Positions 37,691 to 50,045 of a DNA stretch of 64,000 bases are shown here, piece by piece. Position 1 is the stretch's first letter; each line of letters begins with the position of its first letter. Source of the stretch: Phoenix dactylifera (taxonomy: Eukaryota; Streptophyta; Magnoliopsida; Arecales; Arecaceae); assembly GCF_009389715.1 (NCBI RefSeq), contig NC_052395.1, positions 17,400,229 through 17,464,228 of the forward strand. The letters run 5' to 3'. The position numbers and the translations under genes are program-made. The notes under the pieces were generated by a model. That model had not been told where the DNA came from. It ran no database searches and saw only the letters and a list, made by a program, of their open reading frames with translations.

Positions 37691-39460
37691 ATGGAGTTGC
37701 CGGTGAAGTCGCCGAAACATGGAGGCCGGCGACCCCGATACCGGGTCGAGACCAAGTCGGTGTCCTACAATTTGCCGGGAAGCCCGCCGAATCTCCACCG
37801 GCAATGCTATGGCCTGGACAGCAGCAGCACTTCCAGAGTCATTCTGAAGAATGTGAGTTGCGAGGCCCCGCCGGGCGAGCTCGTCGCCATCGTCGGCCCC
37901 AGCGGCGCCGGGAAGACCACGCTGCTGTCCATCCTGGCTGGGATGATCCACCCGAGCAGAGTCTCCGGTGAAATCCTCGTCAACGGTCGCCAGATGGACG
38001 TCTCCCGCTTCCGGAGAGTCTCCGGGTACGTCACCCAGGACGACGCGCTCTTCCCGCTGCTGACCGTCGAGGAGTGCCTCACCTACAGCGCCCGGCTGAG
38101 GCTCCAAGCCACCGGCGGCGAGTCATCCGTCCGAGTGAGGGAGCTCATCGGAGAGCTGGGACTGGCCCATGTAGCCCGCTCGAGGGCTGGTGGCATATCG
38201 GGCGGCGAGAGGCGGCGGGTGTCCATCGGCGTCGACTTGGTGCACAACCCGGCCGTGCTCCTGCTCGACGAGCCGACGTCGGGGCTGGACTCCGTCTCAG
38301 CTCTCCACATCATCACCTTGCTCAAGTCCATGGCCGCGCTCCAGGGCAAGACGATCGTTCTCACCATACATCAGCCGGGGTTTCGGATCCTTGAGCTCTT
38401 CGACCAGGTCGTGCTCATCTCCGATGGGACCGTCCGGCACCAGGGGACGATCCGCCTTCTGGAGAGCCGGCTGAAGGATTCCGGCCATTGCATTCCACCC
38501 CACGTCAACGTGCTGGAGTTTGCCATGGATGCCATTGCTACTCTGGTCTTAGAGTCCACAGCTTCAGCGGAAGAGGTGATCAGAATTCCCAACTCCGGTG
38601 CCAAAGAAGACCACATCTTCTACGCCAATTCGTGGTGCGGGGAGGTCATCATTCTCGCCGAGAGGTTCATTAAGATCGTCGCAAGAACCAGGCAGATCTT
38701 CGCAGCGAGGATGATCCAATCAGTGGTGGCCGGCTTCGGGCTTGGAACGATATTCATGAATGTAGCTAACCTGCAAGCCAGGGTCGGGTTCTTCGCCTTC
38801 AGCCTCACCTTCCTTCTGTCCTCGACGACAGAAGGCCTGCCCATCTTCTTGCAGGAGAGGAGGACCCTTCAAAGAGAGACCTCAAGAGGGGCATACAGGG
38901 TTTCTTCCTACGTGATAGCCAATGCCCTCGTCTTCCTGCCTTTCCTTCTGGCTGCTGCTCTTCTCTACTCCGCTCCAGTGTATTGGCTGGTGGGACTCAG
39001 GAGGGAAATGGATGGGTTTCTCTACTTTTCTCTGGTGGTCTGGCTGGTGATGCTGATGGCCAACTCCTTCGTGGCATGCTTCAGTGCGCTTGTGCCCAAT
39101 TTCATTATGGGGAACTCGATAATTTCCGGGCTTATGGGCTCGTTCTTCCTTTTCTCAGGCTATTTCATAGCGAAGCAGAACATACCCAGGTATTGGATCT
39201 TCATGCACTACTTGAGCTTGTTCAAGTATCCATTCGAGGCTTTCGTCGTAAGCGAGTATGGCGGCCCAAGAGGAATGCAGCAATGCTTAAATAGAGAGGA
39301 AGACGGATGTGTTCTTGATGGAGGAATGTTCTTGAGGCAGCAGGGGATCGAGGAGTCTCAGAGGTGGAGCAATCTGGGCGTGATGCTGGGTTTCATATGT
39401 GGGTACAGGATCCTCTGTTTTGTGTTCCTCTGGTTTCGATGTTACAAAATGAGAATATAG
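37691..39460 (+). CDS. ABCG10: ABC transporter G family half transporter, ABCG10-like
   Basis: Single-exon gene, 589 aa. The ATG at 37691 gives MELPVKSP, the conserved start of ABCG10-type proteins. An upstream in-frame TTG is ignored. The nucleotide-binding domain comes first: Walker [10 protein letters not shown] (about residue 75), a Q-loop in [10 protein letters not shown], signature [12 protein letters not shown], Walker [14 protein letters not shown] and H-loop TIHQPG. Six membrane segments follow (about residues 335-575), with [35 protein letters not shown]-like PNFIMG and [13 protein letters not shown]. This reverse ABCG layout is a half transporter that must dimerise in the plasma membrane. 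Relatives export hormones, phenolics or wax and suberin lipids; the substrate is unknown here. High GC content contrasts with the flanks, as in many grass and palm intronless genes. Confidence 0.93.
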   Translation: MELPVKSPKHGGRRPRYRVETKSVSYNLPGSPPNLHRQCYGLDSSSTSRVILKNVSCEAPPGELVAIVGPSGAGKTTLLSILAGMIHPSRVSGEILVNGRQMDVSRFRRVSGYVTQDDALFPLLTVEECLTYSARLRLQATGGESSVRVRELIGELGLAHVARSRAGGISGGERRRVSIGVDLVHNPAVLLLDEPTSGLDSVSALHIITLLKSMAALQGKTIVLTIHQPGFRILELFDQVVLISDGTVRHQGTIRLLESRLKDSGHCIPPHVNVLEFAMDAIATLVLESTASAEEVIRIPNSGAKEDHIFYANSWCGEVIILAERFIKIVARTRQIFAARMIQSVVAGFGLGTIFMNVANLQARVGFFAFSLTFLLSSTTEGLPIFLQERRTLQRETSRGAYRVSSYVIANALVFLPFLLAAALLYSAPVYWLVGLRREMDGFLYFSLVVWLVMLMANSFVACFSALVPNFIMGNSIISGLMGSFFLFSGYFIAKQNIPRYWIFMHYLSLFKYPFEAFVVSEYGGPRGMQQCLNREEDGCVLDGGMFLRQQGIEESQRWSNLGVMLGFICGYRILCFVFLWFRCYKMRI

Positions 39461-41735
39461 CGGCATTTGCTTTCCCACCCTTTTTTAACTTCTTATTTCA
39501 TGCCTTTCTTACTCTAGCTCTGAGAAGAAGGCAGTAGGCTTTCTTCTTCAGCTTAAGCACCCCAGCTTTGCTTATTTATTTTTTTTCCCTTTCAAATATT
39601 TGGTATGTACCAATAATTTATGACTGCAGCGAGTGTGAAGAGAAGATTCCATTTCTTCATGAAAGTTGATTAAAATGAGGTGAATGAACGATCATAACTA
39701 ACTCTAAACAATCCCTCTCTCTCTGGTCTGTTCGCATTACTCATTTTTACCTGTAAAATTCTGCAGGTTGGCACACTTTGTTTGGCGACATATATAAACC
39801 TTTTAAAAGGACCGGAACAATGGAAAGCTCCCATTGATAAAGCTCCATTAGCATTAATTACTAATTTAGTTTTTGAGTGAATGGAAGCATAACCACCCAA
39901 ATTCATTAAGACAATGAAGGATTACAGACAGGAAATACAGAAAACAATGAACAGAAAAGGTATGAAGAAAGGATTGAAGAAAAGAGATGGAAGATAGGAA
40001 GCGGACATGCATTGTTATGCTTTCTGAGGAGTTACAAGCATTTCCATTCATCCTTTAAAATATACTTGATTACCTTTTTCACTTTTTTCTTTGTTATTTC
40101 GGCCAATGCTAACTTGCCAAAGTGATAGCAGGAGCCATGAATAATCGCAGTGGCCTGCCTGCATTTTAGATGTCACCACTGCCAGACATGCGAGGATCTT
40201 ACAAAGATCCTAAGAGTTTCAATAGCAAAATTCTTCGCTTCATGGAATGCGAAGTCTTTCAGGGAACTCAAGCTGAAGCAACCTGGTAATAAATAATCAA
40301 CCTCAGAAACAGCTGAATCAAATGAAAACATTGCATGATAATTTCTTTCATGGTTCTTGTCAGTCCCTTCACTTGACCGAACACCTGAGTGAACGATGCA
40401 GCTTTTTCCAACAGCATGAAGCAGCAATATCAAATCTTTCAATGAAGCTGCAACAGCTGTTGCTTTTCATGGAGATCTAGAGACTGATCAAAAGATCAGT
40501 TTCCTCTACACGAATGTCGGAGGCCGTGAAACTTGAGGACAAGAGGCAAAGGGAATAGAACTAAAGTATAGATTTGTAGTTTTTTTTTCTCTTTCTTGAC
40601 GGTAATAGATTTGTAGACTTTTAATTTCCAACCCTTCCTCGTTCACGCACAAACACATACACACAGAGACGCTGCTTCTATTGCATTGACAACTCAACAT
40701 TAAAACACCTGAAGGGATAATGGTAACAGAGAATCCAGACTCAATCAGAATAATCAGTTAAATTTGACAAAGATGGGGAAAAAAAGTAGAGAGGTAGATT
40801 ACTACGAAACCTTATCCAACCCAAGTTGGATTCACTGAACTCGTTAGGCTCTTAGTCATCATTGAATACTTGGTCAAATTAATCCTTGCGAAATTAGTTC
40901 ATTTTCCGTGTACGTATTCCTATGTCTTCCCTTTATTCCGATCCATCTACACAAATCCAAATTCAGCTACTCTCTCAGGCCTTATCAAGTCATTGTTGCG
41001 TATGATAAGATATTTACAACAGCTTTTCCATCATATCATTCTCCTATGGTTCATAAACAACCTGCAGTTTTCCTAGTTATATATACCAACATGGCCAACT
41101 TTTATATCCTCGTCTGGGCAAAACTTCTGGTGTACAGGATCCTCTTTGCTTCCTCACATTTGAACCAATTCCCAACTTTGTATTCTCATTTTGGCAAGAC
41201 TTCTCTGATGCACGGGAAGCCCTTGCTTCATATAATTGAAATCAATAGAATATTGCCAAGTATATTAACCATCATAAGATCTTTTCCAAAAGTCGTACCA
41301 ACAAGCAGCAGTCACACGACACTCATTCAACCTACTCTAATTCTTGATTCTTCTTGTTAAAAAGGTATAAATGAAGGCTCGGATGATGGATTATTTTACA
41401 TGTTCGTTTAGCCAGCTGAGGCAATCAAGTTATGATCACATATTCAAATTATCAGGAAAAATACAATATTTTGCCAACTTGGTAGCTTGGAAGATGGCAA
41501 ATGGTGGCGGTATTCTACCATTTGATATTTGGAAGAGAAACGCATGACAGAATGGTAGTCATGCCAGAAACGTAGCTCAAGTTGGGAAGATGACAACATG
41601 GAAAAGGTCACATCCATATTATGTTCATCAACCACTATTTCGAAATACGACTTTTTTGACCGTATAGTTCCAGTGAACGAGGATCACGTCTTGTACTAGC
41701 TACTCTTTACTTCAGAAGAATCATCAATCATACAA
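39461..41735. other. intergenic, no recognised gene
   Basis: The first 300 bases are probably the ABCG 3' UTR. A 90-codon minus-strand open frame (40173-40442) matches nothing I recognise. Confidence 0.4.
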
Positions 41736-41823
41736 ACTTGTGGAGATCATTTAATTTACTTTATCAATTTGCATTTGATACTCGTGGAGCCATGGGGGGG
41801 GGTATTAGAACTTTGATATATAA

Positions 41824-41930
41824 CCTATATTGGGCAAAGATATCCATAATTTTATATAGAAAATACTGGCATTTAAAGAGGAGCAGGAATAACTTATATT
41901 GGGCAAAGATATCCATAATTTTATATAGCA
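41824..41930. repeat. 36-bp direct repeat, two copies
   Basis: TATATTGGGCAAAGATATCC followed by ATAATTTTATATAG appears at about 41825 and 41895, 69 bp apart and nearly identical. Confidence 0.9.
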
Positions 41931-43028
41931 GGAATAACTTTGAAACGCCTTGCCATTGCTTGAAGAGGAGCTGGAGTGATAGAATGTGCTTTCCTAAACT
42001 TAGAAGCAACACTAACTATTTAAATTATCCTTATTGGTGATATTTAAAGAAAGTGAGAGGAAAAAAAATATCACCTTAGCTGACCCAACTAGTTTGGGAT
42101 TAAGATTTAGTTGAGCTGTAAAAAAAATATCGTACCAACTCAGACAACTTTTGAAACCATAAAATCTAAGAGGAAACGAACTCATCTAGTGAGAGTAGAA
42201 CAAGAAAAAGAGCCATTTTTCCCCATTTATAAGATATTGAGGAAGCACGAGAGCATCTCAGCATATCAAAACCAGACAATGTGACTGCGGTTCTTAGTCA
42301 TATATGGTACTTAGGTGTTTCTTAGTCAACAAACATGGTGTCCACAGTGATTGAAAGTGGTTTTCTAAGTGACACTTGGGAGAGCATGGAGACTCAAGTT
42401 TAGTGCCGGAAGAGGTGGTCGTATAAGAGGCAGTACTGCATCAAGTCAAAGCACATTAGAGAATCGCACAGGCATTCTATCAAGCCAAGGTAGCACTACA
42501 CCAGCTCAATGCTTTACCGCAAATGCTTATGAAAGAAGTGACTGTTACTGTTGAGAGGTTGCTAGGTTTTGGACTGTTAAGAGATTGTGAAAGTTCTGAA
42601 CATAATGTAAACGCCTTCTGAATGCGAACGTTATCATTTTCATGTATTGGATCCGAATATAATGTTATTCCTGCTAATGTCTTATAATGTAAATGCCTTG
42701 AACAATTAATGTACTTTCTATGTCTGTCGAACAATTCAGTGCATATTGGTTCAATAAAAGATTAAATAAGCTTGTTCATGTATGGATCTGAGTTTGTTCA
42801 ATCAAAACAAAAACATAATAGGCTTGACTTTGTTTTGTCACAATAAATATGATCTCCATTTATTGAGAACATTCTATGTTAGCTGTGCACTGAAATGTGA
42901 ATCTTAGTGAATAACAAAACAATGTGTTTTCATTACATAATATAACAATGTGTGTTGATCTGATTGTGTTAGAATCGAATTTGTTCAGATTTAAGTGCAC
43001 ACAACAGAATAATGTTCAGCTTCAAATG

Positions 43029-43179
43029 TTGGCTGGATACATAGGTTTAATGTTCAGGTTTAATGTTATCGCTCTGAATTAAGCCTCTATGGAACTGAAT
43101 AATGTTAGCTGGATACATGGGTTTAATGTTCCAGTTTGGTGTTATCACTCTGAATTTAGCCTCTGGAACTGAATAATGT
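43029..43179. repeat. 75-bp tandem duplication
   Basis: Two adjacent copies run from T-GCTGGATACAT-GGTTTAATGTT to GGAACTGAATAATG, with scattered substitutions and small indels. Confidence 0.85.
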
Positions 43180-43498
43180 CTTCCTTGGAGCTTTTTACAG
43201 TCGGCGAGTCTTGATGTCATTTCTATTGGACTGGAGACAAAAACATCTACTTAACGCAAACCTTCGTTACTGCTCCATATTCGGCGATCCTTTCCCCTGT
43301 TCATAATTTTTTTTCTTTTTTTTTTTAACTCCACTTCTCGCTTTCGCATCTTGTGGTTTCCTCTTCCTTCTTGGCGACGTCGCCCAGATGCCCCAGCCGG
43401 TTCTCTTCGAATCGCAACCCAGTCTTTTCCAATCCCTCTCTCTTCTATCTCCGATTCGTTTCCCTTCTCTAACCCTCGTTTCCTGTCTTCTCTCGCAG

Positions 43499-44614
43499 AT
43501 GGAAGAGCATCTTTTTCGGCAACTGCAGCAAACCCTAAACGCCGATCCGAACAACCCCACCCACCACTCCAATCTCGTAGCCTTCAATCCCTCTCTCTCT
43601 CTCTCTCTCTCTCTCTCGAGTTTATTTCTTTTTGGTGAATTTTATGGATTTTTTGTTTGTTTTTCTTCAGGGTCTCTTCTTGTGGGAAAGAGGGGAAGGA
43701 ATAGATGGAGAGGAATCGAGGCAATACAAGGAAAAGGCAGCCGAGCATTTCTTGGCCTGTGCGAAGCTGAACCCTAGCGAAGGTGCCGCCTTTCATTTCC
43801 TAGGGCACTACCGCAGCCAAATCTCGGTGGACAGCACAGAGGGCTTCCAAGTTCTAGCTGAGGACTGTGTCCCTGAATCCCGATGTTAAGAGTTTTCCTT
43901 TCAAGAAATTGAGTTAATTAGCGCCTTTTAAATCGCTGTTTTTTTTTTTTGCCTTCAGTAAGGGCTGTGTGATTTGTTGGATGAAGAAGGAAAGGAAATT
44001 TTGGAGAGTGCTTTGTGTAAGGAGGCATCTGTGAAGTCCCCGAGAGCTTTTTGGGCGGAAAGGAGATACACCTGCATGTCCTTATATATATTGATCATTG
44101 GTTTCATCTTCCTTTCATTTTATTGTGTGATCGATTCAATTCGTATCATTGGTTTGTTAGTGGTGTTACTATCCTTTTTTTTCCTGCTTGCATTTCCATA
44201 TTATAATCAAGGGGAAAAAAAGCTATATGCACCTAGAAAGGAGACCCATAGAAGTATTCCAGCTCCCACTGGAGTGCAATGTAAAACACCCTTCCTGTGA
44301 TTTTTTACATTTTATTTTACTAAATTTCTCATTTACCATATAAAGAAATTTTGTTGGTCTAATGCATTATGGTCATGTAATTTTTTTTCAGGTCCACTAA
44401 AAGAAATGGTCAGAGGCAGGACAAAGCCTTCATCATGCAATACAAGGCTATCCAGCATGTGCCAATTTGTGGGAAGTACATGTTGGATTGGTGTTACTAG
44501 TTGTTTTATTGTTGATTCTTTGGGTTCAATATATTCCTAAAATTACAAATTGTATTATTACAGGAACTTGATCTTGCATACCAATGCTTGGGAATGTTTA
44601 CTGCAGCTATAAAG
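43499..44614 (+). pseudogene. 5' fragment of a SKI3-like TPR gene, broken
   Basis: Known family: SKI3 is the tetratricopeptide scaffold of the SKI complex that feeds cytoplasmic RNA to the exosome. Recognisable pieces: exon 43499-43576 (MEEHLFRQLQQTLNADPNNP); exon from 43671 (GLFLWERGEG, KAAEHFLACAKLNPSEGAAF, HFLGHY); exon from 43959 (LCDLLDEEGKEILESALCKE, SVKSPRAFWA); exon 44392-44475 (KKWSEAGQSLHHAIQGYP, ANLWE); exon 44564-44614 (LDLAYQCLGMFTAAIK). Damage: exon 2 loses frame after HFLGHYRSQISVDS, with a TAG in the matching frame; exon 4 has TAA just before KKWSEA. The family protein exceeds 1000 residues but nothing convincing follows. It kept its introns, so it is a partial DNA duplication and not a processed copy. 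Confidence 0.75.
43597..43617. repeat. (CT)n microsatellite
   Basis: CTCTCT run in intron 1 of the SKI3-like fragment. Confidence 0.9.
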
Positions 44615-47600
44615 GTATCATTCTGCTATTGTCAATATAAATGTCTGGTTTTACTATTTACTGGTAGTTTTTATGATATTATTTCCTGAAAAATCATTTT
44701 CTTGATAAGATAAGGTGTTTAACTGCAACCAGATCCATCAAATAGGATTTCATGCTTTTATGTACCATGCTTTGGACCTTTTGCTACTTTGTAGGTCTTT
44801 TAAAGATCTTGAAATGATTAATTTGATTGCCTATCTAGTAGATTTTTGACAGACGACTTTATATTACTTGTCTCCATAATGCTTGAAGAAGGTATGCATA
44901 GCAATGGCTTTACAAAAATGGTGATATTTAATCTAGCCATATTGATTCTTCAACCATTATCGGCAACTTCTAAAGTTTCTGTTTGGTAGCTAATTTGCTA
45001 ATAAAATATATGACATGCAGTTGCTGAGGTATGGAAGACCAAATAGAAGACAAGCAAAATGATTTTGTAGAATGGCTGCTGCTTAGATACTTCTGATATG
45101 TGAACTATGTTAGTTGACATTAATATGATATGTATGGATATAAAGTTCACAATTTATCATTATTTGAAGTTCACTTAGTACATTAGCTTTTCTTTTTTTC
45201 CCACTTCGAGCTAGTTATGAATGCATGCTTTATCAAAGAGGAAGAAGTATTTAATGGATAGTCGTGATCATCTTAATTAGGATATTTTGGAGTGGATATG
45301 GATGTGGTGTATTCAGGAGGAGCATTTGATGAACAGATCTGATTTGATAAATGTACTCTGTAACTTAGTTTTTGTATCACTCTCCTTCCTTCTTCTTAGT
45401 CATTGATTAGATAGTGAATATGGAGAGAGCTGCATTTACAGAAGGGTGTAACTAGACAAGGAAAGCGAACTGGACTTTACCCATGACCAAGAGAAACACC
45501 GAAAAAATTACAATCTGTAGGATAGCTGCAAAACCTTTCTTATTATGTACGGGTAAGACTATATAAAAAAAAAGTCAGGAGCCTTTCAAGTTATAAGGAA
45601 ATCATTTACTCAAGTAGGAAGTCAGTTTCTATGGAAACTATACTAGCATGTTTGACTATTTTCTTTAATGATATTTACAGATGGATACTAAATGAATTTC
45701 CATTAAAAATCTTATTTGCCTGGGATTAGTTCCCTGCTAACTCTGATTTGATTTGGGAGGCTTTTCATCTCTGGAATATCTTATGCAGCTTGAGAAGGAT
45801 ATTGTGGTTCCGAATAAAACAGATATAGTCATTAAAGGTAAGGAAGCTGGTTGACATTGAGTCAATTATTGGAGGATACTATCTTTCTCAATTTACTGTT
45901 AATGCTTTTGTCAAAATATCGTGTAGTTGCTTTACTGCAAAAAATATCCGCTGAAACTCAAGCTTTGAAGAACGAATCATCAGAATTATTTGACTGGCTT
46001 TTGTTTTATCCTTTCCATTTTTTCATTTTCTTAAAGTTCAGTGTTTGAAGTAGTTTAGCTGTGCTTGGAATCTCAAACTTACTGAGACCACAGAGCACAG
46101 TTGAGAAATTGAGGGGTTGAGTTTGATCAGTTCCTGAAGATAACTCTTCCTAATGCCTGTAAATTCTTATTTCCCAACTTGTAGTGTGATTCATGCTGAT
46201 TTTGTTTCCTTTTGACAGTCTTATGGGTGAGCCATTGAATTGGATGACTTGAGTATTTGCATTGATAGAAAGCGGGAACATTCAGCTTCATAATGTTGGT
46301 TTTGGTACCAATATTGGTACCATGCTGGTATATTGTTGGTATAGGTTGGTTATTTGCACTAACACTCTATATGCCCCCTCATACTGAGTACTGGTTTATT
46401 GTTGGTACAGTACACTATTGCCAGATATGTGGTGGTATGGTCCGCTATGGCTAATAATTACTCAACCTTGAAAAACAAAATTTATTCTGATATTTCTATT
46501 CTCATTGCAACAAATGAATGTGTTATTAGTCATCCATGGGGTTAAACAAGTTGATAGCGTGCACCATCTCTGCTACATATAATGTGGGAGGGAGGACATG
46601 TTCTGCTGTTGTTTGCCATCATAACCGGGAAACTCTTGGTGTTTATTATTACTACTATTCTTTTGATGTAACTGAGGGAAGAAAGGATCCTTGAGTAAAA
46701 TTTTAATTCTACTAGTGGAAACTGATAAAGGTTCTGCCATTTTTGTGAGGTACTTCCTTTCATTTCCTTCCTCTTGAATCATAAGATGTGTATGGAAGAG
46801 TGCTCTATATGGATCTGTTAAAACACCACATTCACCTGGATTATGATTATTGCATTATTTACTCACAAATGAACAATTTTGTTCTTATACCAAATCTTGG
46901 CAGATGTGCCCTTCATGGTGAATGATTCACTTAATCTACGAGGGGAACAAATTGAAATTTTGTTATAGAAAGTTGTGGCTTAATTATAATAGTTTTAGAT
47001 ATCTGAGACTTGCTCTCTGCAGGAGACAAACTGAGGGAGAACTATCAGATCATCTTCTACCTCGCCTGCATGAGGTAGTAGTCACCTACTTCTGAGATAG
47101 GCATGAAAGTTTGTGTTCAATTAATGATAGTAGCATTTTCATATATGACTCATAAAGAATTTAGGACACCAAGGCTAGATTACAATTTATGGAGAAATTG
47201 AACAAGTTACAAGTGCCGACAATAAGCACACTTCAATAATTGGCTTGAGGACGAAGCGTTTGTGAAGCACATGAAATTATAGAAGTAGCGAGATTACTGC
47301 CATAAGCTTGACAGCCGTAAATATAAAATGATAACTACTGGTTATATTACTCCAGTCATCATCATATTCAGCTAACACATCAAGCTGATTATAAGGAGGG
47401 ACATATAAGATGTGATATAAATTTTAAACCACCATGAGTATCTCCTGACTTGATGATTTGAAAGTTCTGGGTGGGCAGCCGACAAATTTGGTTATGAATT
47501 TGATATCCAGACAAGTTATGATATCCAGACAACTTAATGTAAGGTCAAAGTTTAAATTACTGGTACTGTTACCGTATTAGCACTTGGCTGGGATGCTGTA

Positions 47601-47984
47601 CTGAGTGTCGATATACTGAGTACTAGTTCCCTACCTGTCTGTGATGGTACACTTCCGAATAACTCATTTTGTCACGTACCTAACTTTTTTTCCCACTGAC
47701 TTTTGATCTCTGACTAGTGGAAAGTTGGAAATGGGTGTTAAGAGTGGCGGAGTATCATTGTTGTGTTCAGTGAATTGTTTATGGTCTTCTTTTCGTGTGT
47801 TGGATTCCAAATTCCATCTATTGTAGTTTGTGAATAGCATATTTGTGATGATTTAGGCCCATCATAACTATTCGTATTACGCCATCAATCCGTTGCAGCA
47901 TTCTAGTACTTGCTCATTTTTCAAGGTCATTGTGGATGGAAGTTATGGATGGAATTCTCTTTTATGGATGTCCAAATTTAGGGA
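44615..47984. other. AT-rich non-coding region after the SKI3-like fragment
   Basis: It contains dispersed GGTACC/GGTAT-type repeat words (46290-46450 and 47560-47640). A short segment at 45789-45836 could encode LEKDIVVPNKTDIVIK between splice-like borders, but I cannot place it in a family. Confidence 0.4.
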
Positions 47985-48375
47985 CACTACAAGAAAAAGG
48001 GAATTTAGCGGCAGTCAAAACTGCTGGTAAAAGTATAGAAATTCGATGGGGAAGCTTTTTCGAGCGATTGTACCAATCGCTACCAAGCGGCAGCTAAGGC
48101 CTGAGCGTGTCATCGCTATGTTAACCCTAATGAATTACATAACCGTTGGAGAAAGTATATTTTCAACAACAGTTTAAATGAGAATTTAGCAGCGCTTTCC
48201 AACCATTGAAGAAACTTCATCCAACAGTCCCATCTGCTACCAAAATATTGTAATGGTCATCTCATTTGATCAATAATTAAAACTTTTAATAGAGGTTCCC
48301 AGTGATCATGACAATTGGTAATTATACTTTTAGCAGCGCTTCTACGTTAGGTCTCCACCGCTCTTCTCCTCTGGT
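47985..48375 (+). mobile_element. one terminus of a CACTA (En/Spm) transposon
   Basis: Starts CACTACAAGAAAAAGGG, the typical CACTA terminal inverted repeat. Subterminal repeats follow: TTAGCGGCAG, AAGCGGCAGC and two TTAGCAGCGCTT copies near 48187 and 48330. I did not find the matching TTTTCTTGTAGTG end, so the element is truncated or its other end has diverged. Confidence 0.72.
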
Positions 48376-48804
48376 CCTTCTATCTGAAACTCAAATGTTC
48401 TGCAACCAAATAATTGTTTGATATCATTTCGACTAAGATGATGGATCCAGAGGACCCGAATCACCATCTCTGGGGAAGATGGAGAGCATCGTCCTCTTTA
48501 ATGCTCCCTCTGATTACTGCATGCAGCGAGTGCCATATCATTTTCCCTCTCTGTTGTTGCTGACAATGGTCCTCTCTCCCTCTCTCCACTGCCTCCTCCT
48601 CAATCCCTCCTCCTACTCGTCTTCTGCCCCCTTAATAGCTAGAACGGTGCCGCCCTCGATCGCCCTTCCCATCGCTGCGACTCCTCTCCCCCTAGATTCG
48701 ATTGTGCTGCCACCTCCGAGTACACCAAGATCACCGTCTTCGATACCCAAAGGAGCAAGATGCCGTCAACTCTCATGTACCCGAGGATGACCTACCTCAT
48801 TACC

Positions 48805-49356
48805 TCACATGATAGTCTGCAGCACCATGGCAAAGAAAGAAACTCTCTCCCGCAGTACATCATCTCTAGGGCCAACCCAACCCTTAGGCGACTGTGGCAG
48901 TTGCCTAACGCTCCGGCCCAAAAGAAGGCCCACCACAAAGAGAAAAAGAAGTTGAAATAAAATGAATACCGGAGAGGAAGGAGAGGAGGGCCGCTTCTTC
49001 GAAAGGGATTCTCGCTGAGAGAGGGTCTGGTGCTGCTGGTCAAGCTTCTGGAGCGCTTCTCGGGACCTCTCCTGGTCGATTTCAAACTGGCTTTCTTCTT
49101 TCTCTGCGGCACCACTTGAAGGAGGAGAAAACCTTCTTCTGCTTGTTCTCCATAATAGACCGAGCCTTGTGGTGTACTTGTGGTGGCCAACATTGGCATC
49201 TAAACATGATGACAAGGCTGTGGATTTGGAGTGAAAGAATGGAGAGGTTGGTGGTGGGACTGCGTTGAAGAAGATGTTTGCTAGCATCATGGAAACAGCA
49301 TCGATTACGCTTTGCAGCAGTTCATAGTTGGTGGCGCTGGCGCTACTTGCTGACAC
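48805..49356 (-). CDS. hypothetical protein with coiled coil and one membrane segment (possible 3' exon)
   Basis: A 183-codon open frame. The listed first codon is GTG and the frame stays open upstream, so this may be a terminal exon with its acceptor at the AG before 49356. Visible parts: an aliphatic helix (YELLQSVIDAVSMMLANIFF), a Glu/Gln/Arg-rich coiled coil (EIDQERSREALQKLDQQHQ) and a hydrophobic segment (VFILFQLLFLFVVGLLLG). I do not recognise the family. The composition looks protein-like, but it could also be cargo of the neighbouring CACTA element. Confidence 0.35.
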   Translation of the reverse strand: MSASSASATNYELLQSVIDAVSMMLANIFFNAVPPPTSPFFHSKSTALSSCLDANVGHHKYTTRLGLLWRTSRRRFSPPSSGAAEKEESQFEIDQERSREALQKLDQQHQTLSQRESLSKKRPSSPSSPVFILFQLLFLFVVGLLLGRSVRQLPQSPKGWVGPRDDVLRERVSFFAMVLQTIM

Positions 49357-49604
49357 CTCTGAGTGGATATGGGTGAAAATATCTTTCCAAGATATGAAGT
49401 AGTAGCTAGAACCAGATCTTTATTAACTGGAAATAGTCATTTGAAATGGAACGTCCATCCTTCTATCCATCCAGTGGCAAGAAATAATAACATCTTCTCC
49501 CCTATCAACACCACCACCTTGCCATCAACCATTCAGCCCATCACCACCTCCACCATTAATAGCATTCCCCTAGCTCTACCAATAAAAGTCCTTTTAACGT
49601 CTTT

Positions 49605-50045
49605 TTACTTTCATTTTAAGTACCACGACTGAGTTGTCTACCATTTGTTATAATGCCCAGTAGATTTAGTTTTTTACTTTCATTTTAAGTACCATGACTG
49701 AGTTGTTTACCATATGTTTGTTATAATGCCCGATAAATTTATATTTATTGTAATGCTCGATAGATTTAGTTTTTACTTTCATTTAAAGTACCATGAATGA
49801 GTTGTTTACCATCTATTTGTTATAACGCCCAGTAGATTTCCGTTTGTTGTAATGCCCGGTAGATTTAGTTTTTACTTTTATTTTAAGTACCATGACTAAG
49901 TTGTCTACCATCTGTTTGTTATAATGCTCAGTAGATTTATGTTTGTTGTAATGCTCAGTAGATTTATGTTTGTCGTAATGCCCAGTAGATTTAGTTTTTA
50001 CTTTTATTTTAAGTATCATGACTGAGCTGTCTACCATCTGTTTGT
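49605..50045. repeat. higher-order minisatellite, 70-130 bp units with 29-bp subunits
   Basis: Units start TTTTTACTTT-ATTTTAAG, then TACCATGACTGAGTTGTCTA and CCAT-TGTTTGTTATAATGC. They end in one to three copies of a subunit TTTGTTGTAATGCCCAGTAG-ATTTA. The unit appears about five times. Confidence 0.88.

Noticed and set aside
37655-38616. Minus-strand and alternate-frame open frames across the ABCG gene
   Set aside because: They are shadows of the GC-rich ABCG nucleotide-binding domain.
40173-40442. 90-codon minus-strand open frame
   Set aside because: No motif, no start context and no family resemblance; expected by chance at this base composition.
49813-50037. Open frame with repeated KSTGHYNKR-like units
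   Set aside because: It is a direct translation of the minisatellite, not a repeat protein gene.
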